NCBI GenBank assembly: GCA_012520015.1
Contig: JAAYPD010000048.1
Span: 1 to 7,907, forward strand
Source of the DNA: Methanomicrobiales archaeon
GTDB taxonomy: Archaea > Halobacteriota > Methanomicrobia > Methanomicrobiales > Methanospirillaceae
DNA length: 7,907 nucleotides
Direction of reading: 5' to 3'
A program made the translations under genes and the position numbers. Positions 6,457 through 7,907 of the stretch are shown piece after piece (position 1 is the stretch's first letter; every line of letters starts with the position of its first letter). The notes below the pieces were generated by a model. It was not told the DNA's origin, ran no database searches, and saw only the letters and a list, made by a program, of their open reading frames with translations.

Positions 6457-6771
6457 AGGTTTTCATGCAAAATTATAGCGCATATTTCGGGTTCTGAAGA
6501 TACTCTGAAATTCCTGCTTATGTGATCCGCCATTGAGCATTATCCGGAGCAACACCATTTAAAAAGTTGTTCATTTCAAGCCTTAATTATCTTCGTAATG
6601 GGCAACCAATAAGATTCCATTGAATAATTGCTTTTCTGTGCCTGACAGTTTTCTACTCCATACAACTTCAAATTGTTATGTGATAGTTATCAATTATCCA
6701 TAAATTATCGGTAAATAGAGCCGATCTTCATTATTCATCGAACATACTCTGAAGGTGTCTTACCTGCTAAA

Positions 6772-6785
6772 AAATTATAAAATAT
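6772..6785 (+). promoter_or_regulatory. TATA box of the coiled-coil protein gene
   Basis: AAATTATAAAATAT is a strong archaeal TATA element, preceded by a BRE-like CTAAA. It predicts a start near 6805, about 20 bases before the GTG at 6824, which supports that start codon. Confidence 0.55.
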
Positions 6786-6823
6786 CACGTTCTATTATCT
6801 GGTAAGTCTGCATTGATGTATAT

Positions 6824-7453
6824 GTGGCATCCATCATTCAATGCCCGCAATGTTTAAGAAATCTTAAACTACACAATTATACGTCATTAGACTCAGGGGG
6901 GAAAACATTGGTCATAAAACCCGTTTCCAAAAAAACGACGACAAACAAACCAGTCTCCAAGGGGACAAGGTCAGGAACTCATAATTTGAAAGATGCCTCT
7001 TCTGATGTAAATCTTCAGCAGATCATTGACGTGCAGGCAAAACAGATACAGGATATGGAGAAGATGATCCAATCACTGGATGCAGAAGTGAAAGAGATCA
7101 AAAAACTGGTTAAATCCAATGTAAAAACAATGTCTGCACCTGTTAAACCTAAACCAAAAGTTCATGCAAAAGACACAGTAAAAACAATTGGCTCAACTGC
7201 AAAGGGAAAAATTTCTGATGTAAAAGCTGCATCAAAACCAGTAATTGAAGGTCTTGTTGAGATACCTCAGGAGATCTCAGACCGGATTAATGCCCTGACT
7301 GCAAAAAAGGTAGTAACACAGACTCAACTTGGAAAAGAAGCTGATCTTACGCAGAAGAAAATTCACGAGATTGCATCAAGAAAGGTCAAGGATCTTCACC
7401 AGGATGTGATAAACAGACTTATTACGGTTATCAAAAAATATGAAGCACGATAA
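6824..7453 (+). CDS. Orphan protein with CxxC motif, coiled coil, Lys-rich linker and C-terminal HTH-like segment
   Basis: I do not recognise this 209-residue protein. The layout is clear: a single Cys7-x2-Cys10 (CPQC, perhaps half of a zinc site or a dimer metal site); a basic low-complexity stretch, residues 28-55, with KPVSK twice; a coiled coil at about 62-98 (IIDVQAKQIQDMEKMIQSLD and on); a second Lys/Pro/Ala-rich linker (KPKPKVHAK, 108-116, to about 138); and a C-terminal unit (160-205) where TQTQLGKEADLTQKKIHEIA resembles the two helices of a Cro/C1-type HTH. It is strongly basic, so a DNA-binding or nucleoid-associated oligomer is plausible, but that is inference. The start is GTG 6824: an in-frame stop lies at 6803-6805, a good TATA box is placed correctly, and the SD is weak (GGTAAG, 6801-6806). 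It stands alone between mobile-element remnants. Confidence 0.75.
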   Translation: MASIIQCPQCLRNLKLHNYTSLDSGGKTLVIKPVSKKTTTNKPVSKGTRSGTHNLKDASSDVNLQQIIDVQAKQIQDMEKMIQSLDAEVKEIKKLVKSNVKTMSAPVKPKPKVHAKDTVKTIGSTAKGKISDVKAASKPVIEGLVEIPQEISDRINALTAKKVVTQTQLGKEADLTQKKIHEIASRKVKDLHQDVINRLITVIKKYEAR

Positions 7454-7469
7454 CCCTGAAACAATTTCT

Positions 7470-7488
7470 CCTGGTATTTTATTACAGG
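7470..7488 (+). terminator. Weak stem-loop after the coiled-coil protein gene
   Basis: CCTG-g-TA (7470-7476) pairs with TA-CAGG (7483-7488), one bulged base, loop TTTTAT. It starts 17 bases after the stop codon. No T run follows, so a terminator role is only suggested. Confidence 0.25.
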
Positions 7489-7755
7489 GGCGACAATATT
7501 ACCTTTAAAATGTCAAGTTCTCTCACAAGGTTGGCAGATTTAGAGTACAGTAATAAATGAAGGGTGAGTTTTCAATTTGAATGTATCTTAGTTACTATTC
7601 AGTGATAACTTACACCATAAATTTATAAACAAAAATATTAAGATATCAGGCTAAAATTACTTCTTTAGTTGATATATTCAATGGATGTAGATTTTTGCCG
7701 AAGTCATTGGGGATCCATGTTTTTCCCATAGTCGCCATTTCCAGCCCATATATGA

Positions 7756-7769
7756 TAGGAGTTACACAG
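7756..7769 (+). repeat. Possible IS terminal motif, copy 2
   Basis: TAGGAGTTACACAG lies about 50 bases before a transposase-like frame that runs off the right edge, the usual spacing of a left terminal repeat. It matches 6386-6399 at 13 of 14 positions. The other end of the element is outside the window, so it cannot be confirmed as inverted. Confidence 0.4.
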
Positions 7770-7820
7770 TTACTTTTATTGTAGTAAGATCCATATATAT
7801 TGATAACACCAATAATATAC

Positions 7821-7907
7821 GTGCCTGTAACGAAACAACCATCAGATGTGGATTACATCAATTACCTCATAGCAGCTCAATATGGCATTTCTTGTGTAAA
7901 AGCCGCT
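7821..7907 (+). CDS. Probable transposase, N-terminus only (runs off the right edge)
   Basis: The frame open to the window end reads VPVTKQPSDVDYINYLIAAQ and continues YGISCVKAA. This pattern (a polar start, then SDVDYINYLIAAQ and a Cys) looks to me like the beginning of DDE-type transposases common in methanogens, recognised from memory of the family and not proven here. GTG 7821 is used as the start; TTG 7800 in the same frame is an alternative that adds seven residues, and a stop lies at 7785-7787. Neither start has an SD, but a TATA-like TTTTATTG (7775-7782) fits a start near 7803. With only 29 residues visible, the catalytic residues cannot be checked. The IS family is unassigned. Confidence 0.45.
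   Translation, partial: MPVTKQPSDVDYINYLIAAQYGISCVKAA

Larger units (their letters stand above)
6211..6823. other. Gene-poor stretch with repeat and IS-end remnants
   Basis: No convincing gene is seen on either strand. It holds the T-run terminator of the operon, a possible IS terminal motif (6386-6399), the right copy of the hairpin repeat (6405-6456), a 7-bp stem with one wobble (6547-6553 with 6566-6572), and the promoter of the next gene. An open frame at 6328-6525 runs through the repeat and resembles nothing I recognise. The area looks like a landing zone for mobile DNA. Confidence 0.6.
7454..7799. other. Gene-poor stretch before the right-edge transposase
   Basis: Apart from the weak stem-loop and a possible IS end at 7756-7769, nothing recognisable is seen. 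It is A/T-rich, with only short open frames (for example 7510-7560, 16 residues) that lack support. Confidence 0.5.

Noticed and set aside
6328..6525. 65-residue plus-strand open frame
   Set aside because: It runs through the hairpin repeat and the possible IS end, with no SD and no family resemblance.
7510..7560. 16-residue open frame after the coiled-coil protein gene
   Set aside because: Too short, with no SD and no conserved pattern; it cannot be told apart from chance.
6224..7602. 12-base direct repeat GTTACTATTCAG at 6224-6235 and 7591-7602
   Set aside because: One or two exact 12-mers are expected by chance in a window of this size, more so in A/T-rich DNA, and no element ends coincide with it.

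Overview
The window looks like an accessory-bordered piece of a methanogenic archaeal chromosome, most likely from the order Methanomicrobiales (Methanospirillum-like, by inference). The reasons are a 69-residue archaeal histone, an archaeal mevalonate-pathway operon (HMG-CoA synthase, SCP2-type thiolase, DUF35 zinc-ribbon protein) led by an archaeal XRE regulator, TATA/BRE-like promoters, T-run terminators and short Shine-Dalgarno (SD) motifs. No tRNA, rRNA or CRISPR array was seen.

Layout. Positions 1-535 (minus strand) hold the N-terminal half of an IS110-family transposase that runs off the left edge and is broken by a frameshift and a stop codon. Its upstream leader (536-~700) has its own TATA-like box and a strong stem-loop, which is where IS110 elements encode their guide (bridge) RNA. 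A hairpin repeat sits at 721-746, followed by the histone gene (892-1101). A four-helix membrane protein of unknown function follows (1347-2060), convergent with an Hsp20 chaperone gene (2190-2660, minus). Hsp20 is divergent from the mevalonate operon at 2903-6210: XRE regulator, HMG-CoA synthase, acetoacetyl-CoA thiolase, DUF35 protein. These four genes overlap or nearly touch, so they are probably co-transcribed and translationally coupled. The three enzyme-complex proteins match the known archaeal thiolase/HMG-CoA synthase complex, in which the DUF35 protein bridges the two enzymes and the unstable acetoacetyl-CoA intermediate is channelled. This is the entry to isoprenoid, and hence archaeal lipid, synthesis.

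To the right lies a gene-poor stretch (6211-6823) with an inverted copy of the hairpin repeat and a possible insertion-sequence end. An orphan gene (6824-7453) then encodes a CxxC motif, a coiled coil, a lysine-rich linker and a C-terminal helix-turn-helix-like segment. A second gene-poor stretch leads to the start of what looks like another transposase gene at the right edge.

The most unusual points are: the 25/26-identical inverted hairpin repeats bracketing the 5.7-kb block of host genes; the decaying IS110 with a possible guide-RNA leader; a 16-bp perfect palindrome just upstream of the histone TATA box; a hairpin abutting the hsp20 ribosome binding site; a dyad lying over the TATA box of the mevalonate operon; and the orphan coiled-coil/HTH-like protein. 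I see no clear new multi-gene defence or metabolic system.
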